This document shows positions 50,401-59,267 of a stretch of DNA of 64,000 bases, piece by piece (position 1 is the first letter of the stretch; each line of letters starts with the position of its first letter). Source of the stretch: CBDAQD01 sp965275905 (lineage in GTDB: Bacteria > Pseudomonadota > Alphaproteobacteria > Rhizobiales > JAJFHC01). The notes under the pieces are model-generated. The model had not been told where the DNA came from. It saw only the letters and a list, made by a program, of their open reading frames with translations, and searched no databases. Both the position numbers and the translations under genes were made by a program. The stretch lies in assembly GCA_965275905.1 (NCBI GenBank), contig CBDHYJ010000077.1, positions 62,001-126,000 on the forward strand, given 5' to 3'.

Positions 50401-52443
50401 TCAATCCCTGATCTGTGCCCGCTTCGAGCCTTTCCTGAATGCCTGTGGGGTGTAATGCGGCGCGACGTCGTGCGACGGGTCGCGGACAAAGAAGCCGTAT
50501 GGTCTCAGGCGGAACTCGAACCACCGGGTCGGCAGAATGGGCCAGTCTTCCGGCCGGGTCGCATGCCGGAAACCGATCGTGTACCAGAGCACGAGGTCGC
50601 TATTCTCGACCGTTTCCCGGTCCGACACGAATTGCGGCAGACCGTCCCCGCCCTTGCTCTGGTTCGGATAGTCGCCCGCGGCCCAGTACTCCCGAGGCTT
50701 GAACGCCGTCACCCAGAGCCTGTGGGCGCTGAAGGCGGCGCGCATCTGCGGCGGATCATCCGGCGACAGGATAGACGGCATCGAGGTCGAGGCTTCCAGC
50801 TGGTAGCCGGTGTTGTGGCCGAGCGGTGACTTGCGCGCCGGATTGATTATGCGCCAGATCTCGCCGCGCCCGCCGGGATCGGCGACCACCGGGCCTTCCG
50901 TTTTCATCGCCTCGCGGCGAAGGGTCCACAGACTGCGGCGCGGGTTGTCCCCGGGCAGTCGCTTCGGCTCGAAATGCTCCCGGATCAGGGTATTGGCCTG
51001 CCCGTCGACGTCGAGGTCGACGCGGAAGTTGAAATGGTGATCGTGATAGGGGGCGAGCGTGTAGGGCGCGACCAGCATGCCGTATTCGGCCAGCTTTTCG
51101 GCACCCGGCTCATCGGCCCTGGCATACGGCACGGTCTTGACCGCATCCATGCCGCTGGCACCTGCCCGCACGCGGATCTGGCCCGTGCTCTCGAAAATGT
51201 AGTCCAGAATATAGTCGTAGTTCCCGATGGTCGGGATCATGCGCACCACAAGCTCGACCTTGGGCGACGACAGCGCGCGCTTGGCCGCGACATTGGCATG
51301 GCGCCAGGCCGGATCGCCGGTGGCGCGCTCAAAGATGCAGACCGCGCGGTCCTTCTTGAACATGCCGCCCCGGTCCGACGGGAAGGCCATGGTGACGTAG
51401 ACCGACTGCTGCGGGCAGTCCCGGCCTTTCTCCAGGGATGACGACAGGTAGCCGAGCCCGTATTCGCCGACATCGAGAAAGGTCTTGTAGCGCCAGCCGG
51501 GATGCGGGTCCATGTAGGGCACGAACATTTCGCTGAGCGCGATCTGATAGGCCACCAGCCGCGCCTCGTCACCGTCCCTGAACCGGGCGAGGGATACGAT
51601 CACCCCGGCGCGCCGGTCGCCGCGGACGTGGAAGCTCCACGCATTCCAGTCGACCTGGATGGATCCTTTCAGCGAGAAGTTCGGCCCGTCCGGCGAGCGG
51701 TTGAGAACCGGCTTCGGCAGGTCCCGCGTCGGCGGCGACTTGAGCGTCGTTTTACCGATATCTTCGCGCTGGATGACGGGATCGGTATCGATCACCTCGA
51801 TAACCTTGCCGCCGTCGACGTCGACGATGGCGACAACCCCTTCGATCGGCTGCGACATGTCGAGGAACCGGTACGGCGCGTCCGGCGCATTGTGGTAGCA
51901 GTTGACCTTGAAGATCCGCCGGTCCCCGAAGCCGTCCTGCGGGAAGTGTCCGGCCGACTGCGGCGGGCAGCTGATTTCATCGAAATCATTGTAACCCCGC
52001 CGGCGCATGGCTTTCTGCCAGCGCTCGTCCGCCCGGACGAGACGGGCGGACCGCCGCCATTCCGACGTCATGATGGACGGTTGCGCGCCCGGGACGACGC
52101 GGTGGTTCAGAAGCCTGTTTCCGGTCAGATCGACGGTTGCCTCTATCGTCTGGCCGCCCTTGCGCATGATCAGGAAGGCAGAGCGCGTGAACGGCTTGCC
52201 CGGCCGCCATGCCAGCACCTTCGCCTTCGGCATTTCCTTGAGCGCGATCATCGGAAAGGCCGTCGCCGGATCCGCAAGGCCCGCGGCGCGCACCAGCGCT
52301 ACCGCTTGGTTCACTTCCGGGTAGGTGAGCGCATCCATCGGGTGCGTGACCCTGAGGGGCTGGGCAACCGCTGCGCCAGTCAGGATGAGGGAAAGAAGTA
52401 GTGAAAGACCTGATAACCTGATCATCGGCTTATCCGCGTTCAT
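50401..52443 (-). CDS. Secreted copper amine oxidase
   Basis: A 680-residue copper/topaquinone amine oxidase: a Sec signal (MIRLSGLSLLLSLILTGAAVAQPL after a short lead), catalytic-base region FLDVGEYGLGYL, the topaquinone Tyr in TIGNYDYIL (about residue 406), copper ligands HHFNF (about 466) and the third His in FRHATRPEDWPILPTRW. It oxidises primary amines to aldehydes with release of ammonia and hydrogen peroxide, in the periplasm. Start ATG 52443 or 52425. It stands alone, followed on the same strand by no amine genes; PdxH precedes it. Confidence 0.93.
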   Translation of the reverse strand: MNADKPMIRLSGLSLLLSLILTGAAVAQPLRVTHPMDALTYPEVNQAVALVRAAGLADPATAFPMIALKEMPKAKVLAWRPGKPFTRSAFLIMRKGGQTIEATVDLTGNRLLNHRVVPGAQPSIMTSEWRRSARLVRADERWQKAMRRRGYNDFDEISCPPQSAGHFPQDGFGDRRIFKVNCYHNAPDAPYRFLDMSQPIEGVVAIVDVDGGKVIEVIDTDPVIQREDIGKTTLKSPPTRDLPKPVLNRSPDGPNFSLKGSIQVDWNAWSFHVRGDRRAGVIVSLARFRDGDEARLVAYQIALSEMFVPYMDPHPGWRYKTFLDVGEYGLGYLSSSLEKGRDCPQQSVYVTMAFPSDRGGMFKKDRAVCIFERATGDPAWRHANVAAKRALSSPKVELVVRMIPTIGNYDYILDYIFESTGQIRVRAGASGMDAVKTVPYARADEPGAEKLAEYGMLVAPYTLAPYHDHHFNFRVDLDVDGQANTLIREHFEPKRLPGDNPRRSLWTLRREAMKTEGPVVADPGGRGEIWRIINPARKSPLGHNTGYQLEASTSMPSILSPDDPPQMRAAFSAHRLWVTAFKPREYWAAGDYPNQSKGGDGLPQFVSDRETVENSDLVLWYTIGFRHATRPEDWPILPTRWFEFRLRPYGFFVRDPSHDVAPHYTPQAFRKGSKRAQIRD

Positions 52444-52489
52444 GTTCGGGAATTCATCACTCAACGCAAAACGACGCACTGGAACCAGA

Positions 52490-53119
52490 TCAGGGAAATA
52501 GACGCTCCCGTGACCAACTGCCGTCAGGACCGGCCCGCCGAAACACGATGCGATCATGCAGGCGGTAGGGCCTGTTGTGCCAGAACTCGATCTGAACAGG
52601 GCTGAGCCGGAAGCCGGACCAGTGCTCGGGCCGCGGGATTTCGCCGATATGGAATTTCGCCGTGTAGAGCGCCACGGCCTTCTCCAGATCGAACCGGCCC
52701 TCCATCGGCCGCGATTGCCTGGATGCCCAGGCCCCGATACGGCTCGTCCGATGGCGCGACGCAAAGTAGGCGTCGGCCTCCTCACCGCTGACCGGCTCGA
52801 CCGGGCCCCTCACCCGCACCTGGCGGCGCAGGCTTTTCCAGTGGAAACACAGCGCCGCTTTGGCATTGGCAGCCAGCTCTCCGCCCTTCGCGCTCTCCAG
52901 ATTGGTGTAGAACACGAAGCCGTCCGGCCCGGCGTCCTTCATGAGCACCATTCTCACGTTCGGCATGCCGTCGGCATCGGCGGTCGCCAGCGCCATGGCG
53001 TTCGGATCGTTCGGCTCCGCGTCGGACGCTTCGGCAAACCACTCGTCAAACAGCGCGAACGGATCGTCGGCCTCGGTGAAGTCCGAATCGGGCTGTGTCT
53101 GCTCCGTCGTCTCTGTCAT
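52490..53119 (-). CDS. pdxH: Pyridoxamine 5'-phosphate oxidase
   Basis: A 209-residue FMN enzyme making PLP: start MTETTEQ (53119), the substrate/FMN region NAMALATADADGMPNVRMVLMKD, VFYTNLESAKGGELAANAKAALCFHWKSLRRQVRVRGPVE and the C-terminal signature IEFWHNRPYRLHDRIVFRR. The conserved Arg/His residues of the PLP site are in that end segment. Length fits PdxH. It provides PLP in the cytoplasm, used among others by the class III aminotransferase in this window. Confidence 0.93.
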   Translation of the reverse strand: MTETTEQTQPDSDFTEADDPFALFDEWFAEASDAEPNDPNAMALATADADGMPNVRMVLMKDAGPDGFVFYTNLESAKGGELAANAKAALCFHWKSLRRQVRVRGPVEPVSGEEADAYFASRHRTSRIGAWASRQSRPMEGRFDLEKAVALYTAKFHIGEIPRPEHWSGFRLSPVQIEFWHNRPYRLHDRIVFRRAGPDGSWSRERLFP

Positions 53120-53194
53120 CCCTGAGACCTGTTTCCAGTGTTTTGCCACGCGCCGTGCAACACGGTTGACCTTATCAACCGCACGCGACGCCGA

Positions 53195-53842
53195 CTACTG
53201 ATTCACTGCCGATTTCCTGCGACTTTTCGACAGTATCGCGACAACAAAGATCAGCCCGGCCACCGGCACCGTCAACTGCTCCGTCAGTTCGAGAAACCAC
53301 GCGTTTACACCCAAAACCGCCGCGCCGGCCAGCGGGATAACCGGCAGATACCAGGGGGCACGCGGGATCATCAGCAGCATTGCGCCAAGCGTAAAGATGA
53401 CCGTCGGCGCGGGCGCCGTGCCGACAATCTCGACAGCTGCCAAGGGATGCCCGAAAGCGATCATGACCAGCGGGTAACCGACAAGGCCGAACAGGATCAG
53501 GGCATGTCCCGCGCTGCCACCGGGGTCGCGAATGGACGCAAATGCCAGGCCGGCCTGCCGGATGGCTGCGACGGACAGGAGCACGGCCTGGAGCGCGAAG
53601 AAGCCTGCATAGGCGGGTGCGGAAAAGTCGATTTCGCCGAACTGGAACCAGAAGAAGACGACGGCGCACCAAAGCCAGAAGAGCACGAGAATTCCAACAA
53701 CGATCCTGCCGCTTTGACGCGATGAAAACACAAGGAAACAGGCGATGAACGCAAGGCCGAAGGCTACGAATTGCGCGGGCCATACGGCGAGATTGTATTC
53801 CTCGAGGAAGGCGTAAAAGACTTCCGCCGTGTAGGACAGCAT
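53195..53842 (-). CDS. DUF6064-family membrane protein
   Basis: A 215-residue, highly hydrophobic protein with about six helices; the N-terminal YTAEVFYAFLEEYNLAVWPAQFVAFGLAF is like DUF6064. Function unknown. Lies between PdxH and the aldo/keto reductase on the same strand, with gaps of 40-75 bases, so may be co-transcribed. Confidence 0.75.
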   Translation of the reverse strand: MLSYTAEVFYAFLEEYNLAVWPAQFVAFGLAFIACFLVFSSRQSGRIVVGILVLFWLWCAVVFFWFQFGEIDFSAPAYAGFFALQAVLLSVAAIRQAGLAFASIRDPGGSAGHALILFGLVGYPLVMIAFGHPLAAVEIVGTAPAPTVIFTLGAMLLMIPRAPWYLPVIPLAGAAVLGVNAWFLELTEQLTVPVAGLIFVVAILSKSRRKSAVNQ

Positions 53843-53880
53843 GGCCGGTCAGTCGCCGTGTCGGTTGGCGGAAGGCCGCA

Positions 53881-54819
53881 CTAGGCCAGGCTTTCCACGT
53901 GGGCGATCATGCGCGCGCGCATCGCAGCATCCGGAAGCCGGCCATAGGCGGCACCCATGTTTTCGGTCATGTGCTCGACGCGGGATGTCGCCGGGATCGC
54001 GCAGGTGACGGCGGGGTGCGAAATCACGAATTTGAGGAAAAACTGCGCCCAGTTCCCGGCGTCGAACTCGGACGCCCATTCGGGCAGCGGATGTCTGGCG
54101 AACCGGTCGAACAGCGCGCCGCGGCGGAACGGCCGGTTGATGATGACCGCCTGACCGCGGTCGGCGGCGGCCGGCAGCAGCCGGTTTTCGGCTTCGCGGT
54201 CGAGCAAATTGTAGGTGAATTGCACAAAATCCAGGGGATGGTCGCGCATGATCTCTTCGAACTCGCCGTGGCGGCGGCCGTGCGACGTGGTGATGCCGAG
54301 ATAGCGGATGCGGCCCTCCTGCTTCCAGCCGGTCAGCGTCTTCAGATGCGTCTCCCAGTCGACCAGATTGTGGATCTGCATGAGGTCGAGCGCGCCCGAC
54401 TTCCACAGCCGCTCCGAATTTTCCATCTGGGCAATGCCCTTGTCCTTCGACACGGTCCAGACCTTGGTGGCGGAGAACAGGCGCTTGTCGTTTTCCAGCC
54501 GCTCGAGGCAGTAACCGATCACGTCCTCGGAAGACCCGTACATCGGCGAGGAGTCGACCATCGCACCGCCCTGCTCGAAGAAGGTCCTGAGCACGGCGAC
54601 GCGGGCGTCGCGCAGCTTGCGGCTGCGGCCGACATTGAAGGTGATCCAGGTGCCCATGCCGATCACCGGAATCGCCTCGCCCGTCGACGGGATCTTCGCG
54701 GTCAGGATCGGTCCCGCGGCCGCCGCCGCGCCGCCCGCCGGCAGCAGGGCCGCCAGTCCGGCGGCACCCGTCAGGGCCAGCACCTGACGGCGGTCGAGAT
54801 CGTGTTTGCGGATGATCAT
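53881..54819 (-). CDS. Tat-exported aldo/keto reductase
   Basis: A 312-residue AKR-fold protein with a Tat signal (DRRQVLALTGAAGLAALLPAGGAAAA). Family marks: VIGMGTWITFN, VDSSPMYGSSEDVIG (Asp and Tyr of the catalytic tetrad), ATKVWTV (Lys) and DLMQIHNL (His). The cofactor should be loaded before export. Exported AKR proteins are a small known group of uncharacterised role. Confidence 0.92.
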   Translation of the reverse strand: MIIRKHDLDRRQVLALTGAAGLAALLPAGGAAAAAGPILTAKIPSTGEAIPVIGMGTWITFNVGRSRKLRDARVAVLRTFFEQGGAMVDSSPMYGSSEDVIGYCLERLENDKRLFSATKVWTVSKDKGIAQMENSERLWKSGALDLMQIHNLVDWETHLKTLTGWKQEGRIRYLGITTSHGRRHGEFEEIMRDHPLDFVQFTYNLLDREAENRLLPAAADRGQAVIINRPFRRGALFDRFARHPLPEWASEFDAGNWAQFFLKFVISHPAVTCAIPATSRVEHMTENMGAAYGRLPDAAMRARMIAHVESLA

Positions 54820-55170
54820 GGAGGCGGTCTCCGTCTCGTGAATTCGTCCCCCATAATCTAGCAGCGCAAGGGTGCACCCGGAATGCGGCGCTTCGGCGCC
54901 GCGTTCACGTCTGTGTCAGGGACGGAATTTTTCGGCCAGACATCTCATCCTTCACGAGAGCGTCCTGAAGTGAAATATATCCATTAAAATCAATAACTTA
55001 TGTCTTGTATAAGAGTCTTCACGCGGCACTTTAAGGCGAAGCGACCGCAACCGGGGGTAGGCCGCGCGGAGTTCAGAAGTTGAGTCAGGTGGGATCGCTG
55101 GGTCCCGGATCTGCGGAGCAGCGTTCCACGCTGCACCGCGTCCGGGAAACACGCATTCGAAACACAGACA
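54820..55170. other. Intergenic region with AT-rich patch and a REP-like repeat
   Basis: About 350 bases between the aldo/keto reductase start and the aminotransferase stop, both on the minus strand. An AT-rich patch at about 54970-55020 may hold the reductase promoter. A palindromic repeat lies at 55092-55152. No gene is supported. Confidence 0.55.
55092..55152. repeat. REP-like palindromic repeat, copy 1
   Basis: Outer arms TCCCGGA and TCCGGGA surround an inner hairpin GCAGCGT-TCC-ACGCTGC. The same layout, with similar arms and the CTGC/GCTGCACCGCG words, occurs near 59180 and 62575, so it belongs to a dispersed intergenic repeat family. Confidence 0.65.
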
Positions 55171-56484
55171 TCACAGCGCGGCGAAGCAGGCGTCCATGCC
55201 TTCGGCGAAATGGGCGACGTCGTCGCGCGAAAGACACAGCGGCGGGACCATGCGCAGGACGGAGCGGTAAGGGCCGGACTTCGACAGGATCAGACCCTGG
55301 TCGCGTGAGACCTCGAAGACCCGCGCGGTCTCATCCGGAGCCGGTTCCCTGGTCGCCCGGTCCTTCACGAGCTCGACGGCCATCATCAGGCCGCGGCCGC
55401 GCACGTCGCCGATGACGTCGTATTTCTGCTGCAGGTCGCGCAGCACGCCCAGCATCTCGGCCCCGATGACCCGCGCGTTCTCCTGCAGCCCCTCCTCGGC
55501 CATGACCCGGAGCACCGCGCGGCCCGCCGCGCAGGACACCGGATTGGCGCCGTAGGTGTGGAAACAGAACTTCTCGGCCAGCACCTCGGCGACGTCGCGC
55601 TTGGCCACGACGGCCCCAAGCGGGAAGCCGTTGCCGATGCCCTTGGCCATGACCACGATGTCGGGCACCACGTCATGGGCCTCGAAACCCCAGAAATTGT
55701 CGCCGGTGCGGGCAAAACCGCATTGCACCTCGTCAATGACAAGGAGCCCGCCGGCGGCGCGCACGCGCTCGGCCGCGCCTGCGATATAGCCTGATGGCAT
55801 GGAAACGATGCCGCCATAGCCCTGCACCGGCTCGATGATCATGCCGGCGATGCGCCCGGAGGACGACGAGCCGATGACATGGTCGATCTCGTCGAGATAG
55901 GGCGTAACCCCCTCCCCGAAGACGCCGCGATACTGGTTGGGCTCGGCCACGTGATGGATACCGCCGAGCAACGGCACCTTGTGGCGGAACTTGTCGATGC
56001 CGGTCAGCGACTGCGCACCGAAGGTGGCGCCGTGATAGCCGTTGCGCAAGGCCAGGAACTCGACATGGCCGGTGGCGGCCTGGGCCATCATGAGGGCCAG
56101 ATCGACGGCCTCGGCCCCGCTGTTGGTGAAATGCACGACCCAGTCCTCGCCCGCGGGCATGGTCCCCGCCAGCTCCTCGGCGAAATGAGCCGGCACCGGG
56201 TGGTAGAACATGGTCGTACAGTGCTGAAGTTGTGCGGCCTGCTCGGCGACGGCGGCGGCCACCGCCGGGTGTGCATGGCCCACGGAAATGCAGACATTCA
56301 TGCCGAGCAGGTCGAGATAGCGGTTGCCGTCCTCGTCCCAGAGATACTGCCGCTCGCCGCGCCGGAAGATGAGCGGTTCGTCGAACGGCACGAAGGCGCG
56401 CTGGGAGGCGGCGTAATAGCGCTCACGGCGGGCAATGATGCCTTCCGCCGACCAGTCCGTATCGATTTTTGCGTTTATGTTCAT
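55171..56484 (-). CDS. Class III PLP aminotransferase
   Basis: A 437-residue fold-type I aminotransferase: GNRYLDLLGMNVCISVGHAHPAV at the start, FTNSGAEAVDLALMMAQAATG, catalytic Lys in VMAKGIGNGFPLGAV and DEVQCGFARTGDNFWGFEAHDVVPD around the PLP Asp. This is the layout of alanine-glyoxylate/beta-alanine-pyruvate type enzymes (AGXT2-like). It starts 18 bases behind the MttB-type gene, so it is the third gene of that operon. It may deaminate the product of demethylation (for example a methylated amino acid); inference. Confidence 0.94.
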   Translation of the reverse strand: MNINAKIDTDWSAEGIIARRERYYAASQRAFVPFDEPLIFRRGERQYLWDEDGNRYLDLLGMNVCISVGHAHPAVAAAVAEQAAQLQHCTTMFYHPVPAHFAEELAGTMPAGEDWVVHFTNSGAEAVDLALMMAQAATGHVEFLALRNGYHGATFGAQSLTGIDKFRHKVPLLGGIHHVAEPNQYRGVFGEGVTPYLDEIDHVIGSSSSGRIAGMIIEPVQGYGGIVSMPSGYIAGAAERVRAAGGLLVIDEVQCGFARTGDNFWGFEAHDVVPDIVVMAKGIGNGFPLGAVVAKRDVAEVLAEKFCFHTYGANPVSCAAGRAVLRVMAEEGLQENARVIGAEMLGVLRDLQQKYDVIGDVRGRGLMMAVELVKDRATREPAPDETARVFEVSRDQGLILSKSGPYRSVLRMVPPLCLSRDDVAHFAEGMDACFAAL

Positions 56485-56502
56485 GATCTTATCTCAAACC
56501 CT

Positions 56503-58063
56503 TCAGGAAGTGAGTCCGGCGGGCTTTCCCGCCCTGATCTGTTCGAGCCGCTGCTGCATGAACGCATCAAGCGCCTCGTCCGTGTCCTCGGCCATCGCCG
56601 GGCGCTCATACTCGTCGAGCATCTGTTTCCAGATCCGGTGCGCCCGCTCGTGCTCCCACACGCTGCCGTCGGCGCTCCACTGCTCGAACGTCGTGTTGTC
56701 GGAAACGGAGGAGCGCCAGAACGCGGTCTCGAAATTGCGCTGGGTGTGATCGCAGCCGAGATAATGCGCGCCCGGCCCGACCTCGGCGATGGCGTCGAGC
56801 GCCTGGGCTTCCGCGCTCAGATCGACGCCGCCGGCAAAGGCCTGGAGGGCCGCGCAGCGGTCGGCATCGATGATGGTCTTCTCGTAGCCCATGGTGAGCA
56901 GGCCCTCGAGGCAGCCGGTCGCGTGGATGATGAAATTGACGCCGGCCAGAAACGCCGCCTGGAGCTGCATGGCGCTCTCGTAGGCCGCCTGGCTGTCCGG
57001 CACCTTGGACGCCGTGAGCGCGCCGACCGAATGGAACGGCACGCCGAGCCGCCGGGCCAGCGCCGACGCGCAGAACTGGATCTGCATGCCCTCGGGCGTG
57101 CCGAAGGTGGGAGGCGCCGGTCTGGAGCGAGATCGGGCTTGCGAACGTGCCGAAGGCTGAAGGCGCGCCCGGGCGGATAAGCTGGATGAGGGCGAGCCCC
57201 GCCATCGCCTCCGCCAAGAGCTGTGAAAGCGTGCCCGCCACGGTGACCGGGCTCATGGCGCCCGCGAGAATGAACGGCGAGACGACCGTGCACTGGTTGG
57301 CCCGCGCGTAGACCTTGAGCGCCCCCAGCATGGTGGCGTCGAGCACCAGCGGCGCGTTGACGTTCACCACCGAATAGAGCACGCAGTTCTCATCGACGAA
57401 GTCGTTCCCGAAGACGATCTTCGCCATCTCGACCGTGTCGCGGGAGCGCTCGGGCGCCGTCACCGCGCCCATGAAGGGCTTGTCGTTGAGGCGCAGGTGC
57501 GCGGCGATCATGGAGAGGTGCCGCTCCTCGACCGGCACGTCGACCGGCTCGCACACGACGCCGCCCGAATGGTGCACGGCGGGCAGCATGTGGTGCAACT
57601 TCGTGAAGTTCTCGAAGTCCTCCATCGTCGCGTAGCGCCGGCCGCCCTCGATGTCGTGGACGAAGGGCGGGCCGAAGGACGGGCAGAACAGGGAATTAGC
57701 GCCGCCGACGGTGACCGTGCGGTCCGGGTTGCGGGCATGTTGCCTGAAGGTTTCGGGCGCCGAAGCCTGGATGATCTCCCGGCACATGCCGGTCTCGAAA
57801 CGGACCCGCTCATCCTTTACATCAGCACCGGCTTCCCTAAAGATTTCAAGGACTTCCGGGTCGTCCCTGAACTCCATTCCGGTCTCTTTAAGTATTGAAT
57901 CAGCGTTCTTTTCGATGAGTGCCAGCGCATCCTCGTCGAGCAACGTATAGACGCCGACCTTGCGCCGGATGTGGGGCAACGGCGGTGCGGCACCTGACTG
58001 TTCGCGCGCCTTCTTCTTCGACGCCCGGCCGCCGCCGCGCCGCCTTGCCCGGCGGTCAGCCAT
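56503..58063 (-). pseudogene. MttB-superfamily (trimethylamine methyltransferase-like) gene with one +1 frameshift
   Basis: ATG 58063 (GGAGGAAACG upstream, basic start MADRRARRRGGGRASKKK). The frame runs through LLDEDALALIEKNADSILKETGMEFRDDPEVLEIF, ILAGAMSPVTVAGTLSQLLAEAMAGLALIQLIRPGAPSAFGTFASP and then breaks near 57112 in SLQTGA. Dropping one base restores GAPTFGTPEGMQIQFC and the rest to the stop at 56503 (about 519 residues in all, near residue 317). There is no in-frame TAG, so it is a non-pyrrolysine member, a group that demethylates glycine betaine and related quaternary amines onto a corrinoid protein. Frameshift may be real or a sequencing error. Confidence 0.88.
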
Positions 58064-58910
58064 CGTTTCCTCCGACACCTCCGACACCGCCGGCGCGCCG
58101 GAGCGCCCGCTCGCGCAGGAGGTCATAATAAGGCTGGTGCTGGTCGAGGAAGCGCCGGAGCTTCGGCGTCTCTTTTGCGGCCGCCTCGAACTTCGCCTGG
58201 ACGTCGGCCTCGTCCTCGGGCGGGCGCAGGCCGGTGGCCGTGGTCACGTCGCCGTGCCAGCCCGAGACCGACTTCCACTCCTCCGGCAGGTCGTCCTGGG
58301 ACATCGACTCCCAGGCGAGCGCCTGCTCGCGCTGGTCGAGCCCGATATGCGCGAAGAACCGGGCCACCGCCGCGTCCGGCTCGGCCTGCAGCGCCTCGGC
58401 CTCGATCACGAGCGGGTCGGCGCCCATGGCGTTAACCAGCCAGGCATAATGCTGCCACTGGGCCTCGAGCCCGATCTCGACGGCGGTTACGTCCTCGTCG
58501 AGCCGGTGATAGGAGACGATGGCCTTGCGCGGGTCGCGGATCAGGAACACGTTCGTCGTGGCGGCGGCGAACTCCGGGTCGTCATAGAGCCGGGGCACCA
58601 TGTAGTAGCTCATGTCCTTGAAGAAGACCGGACCCTCGTCGGCTGCGCCCAGGATCGCCGCGCGGATGTCCTCGTAGGTCTGCGGCTTGCCGGCCTCCGG
58701 CTCGAAATTGGGAAACAGCCGCACCGCCCGGTTGATGTAGTAGTCGTACATGAACGGCTCGTGGAAGCAGCGGCAGTCGCCGCGCGCGCGCATGATGCGC
58801 TCGACGGCCGTCGACATGGAGCGCGGGTGGCACCACAGCGCTATGACCGGGTGGCGGGGCACGGGGCTATCGCGGGTTTCCTGAACATGGCCGCAGTCTA
58901 GCGCAGGCAC
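58056..58910 (-). CDS. Sulfotransferase-like protein
   Basis: A 284-residue protein: IALWCHPRSMSTAVERIMRARGD is a sulfotransferase 5'-phosphosulfate-type loop (PRS-S/T) and VFLIRDPRKAIVSYHRL the 3'-phosphate-binding region, as in PAPS-dependent sulfotransferases. Ends eight bases inside the MttB-type gene, so the two are coupled. Start uncertain: GTG 58910 used, GTG 58862 (MPRHPVIALW) possible. A PAPS-dependent transfer to an unknown alcohol is likely. Confidence 0.85.
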   Translation of the reverse strand: MPALDCGHVQETRDSPVPRHPVIALWCHPRSMSTAVERIMRARGDCRCFHEPFMYDYYINRAVRLFPNFEPEAGKPQTYEDIRAAILGAADEGPVFFKDMSYYMVPRLYDDPEFAAATTNVFLIRDPRKAIVSYHRLDEDVTAVEIGLEAQWQHYAWLVNAMGADPLVIEAEALQAEPDAAVARFFAHIGLDQREQALAWESMSQDDLPEEWKSVSGWHGDVTTATGLRPPEDEADVQAKFEAAAKETPKLRRFLDQHQPYYDLLRERALRRAGGVGGVGGNDG

Positions 58911-59123
58911 TCACCCTCCCCGCAATTCCATTCGCGCGGATTGGTTTTTCTAATGCGGGGCATTAGCACCGTCCCGGAAGCCCGCATGGGCTGTCCGGGA
59001 CCGTTCCATACTCAGGCCTGAGTTCTTTGCGGCCCCGGTCTGCCCTGCGGGCAACCGGGGAACGATGACGGTGAATTCGCTCTCAACCCGTCAGCCCTTG
59101 TGCGGCGCGTCTCTTTAACGTCG

Positions 59124-59141
59124 TTCCCGCGAAGGCGGGAA
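59124..59141. repeat. Short dispersed bacterial palindrome
   Basis: TTCCCGC-GAAG-GCGGGAA, followed by TCCAG, is the widely seen intergenic palindrome of proteobacterial genomes, often flanking operon ends. Confidence 0.7.
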
Positions 59142-59179
59142 TCCAGAACGGCATCGCCGTCAACTTCAGGAAGGCACTA

Positions 59180-59232
59180 TGGGTCCCGGGCTAGCAGCGC
59201 ATCACTTCGTGCTGCGCAGCACACGGGATGAC
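59180..59232. repeat. REP-like palindromic repeat, copy 2
   Basis: Starts GGGTCCCGGGCTAGCAGCGC and ends GCGCAGCACACGGGATGAC; shares end words with the copies at 55092 and 62575. Confidence 0.6.
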
Positions 59233-59267
59233 AATGTGGACGCAACAAGAGGCGGTCGCCGAAGCGC

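Larger units (their letters stand above)
58911..59267. other. Intergenic region with palindromic repeats
   Basis: 357 bases between two minus-strand genes: the sulfotransferase start and the LysR stop. It holds two repeat units (59124-59141 and about 59180-59232) and the promoter of the sulfotransferase-MttB-aminotransferase operon. No gene is supported. Confidence 0.6.
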
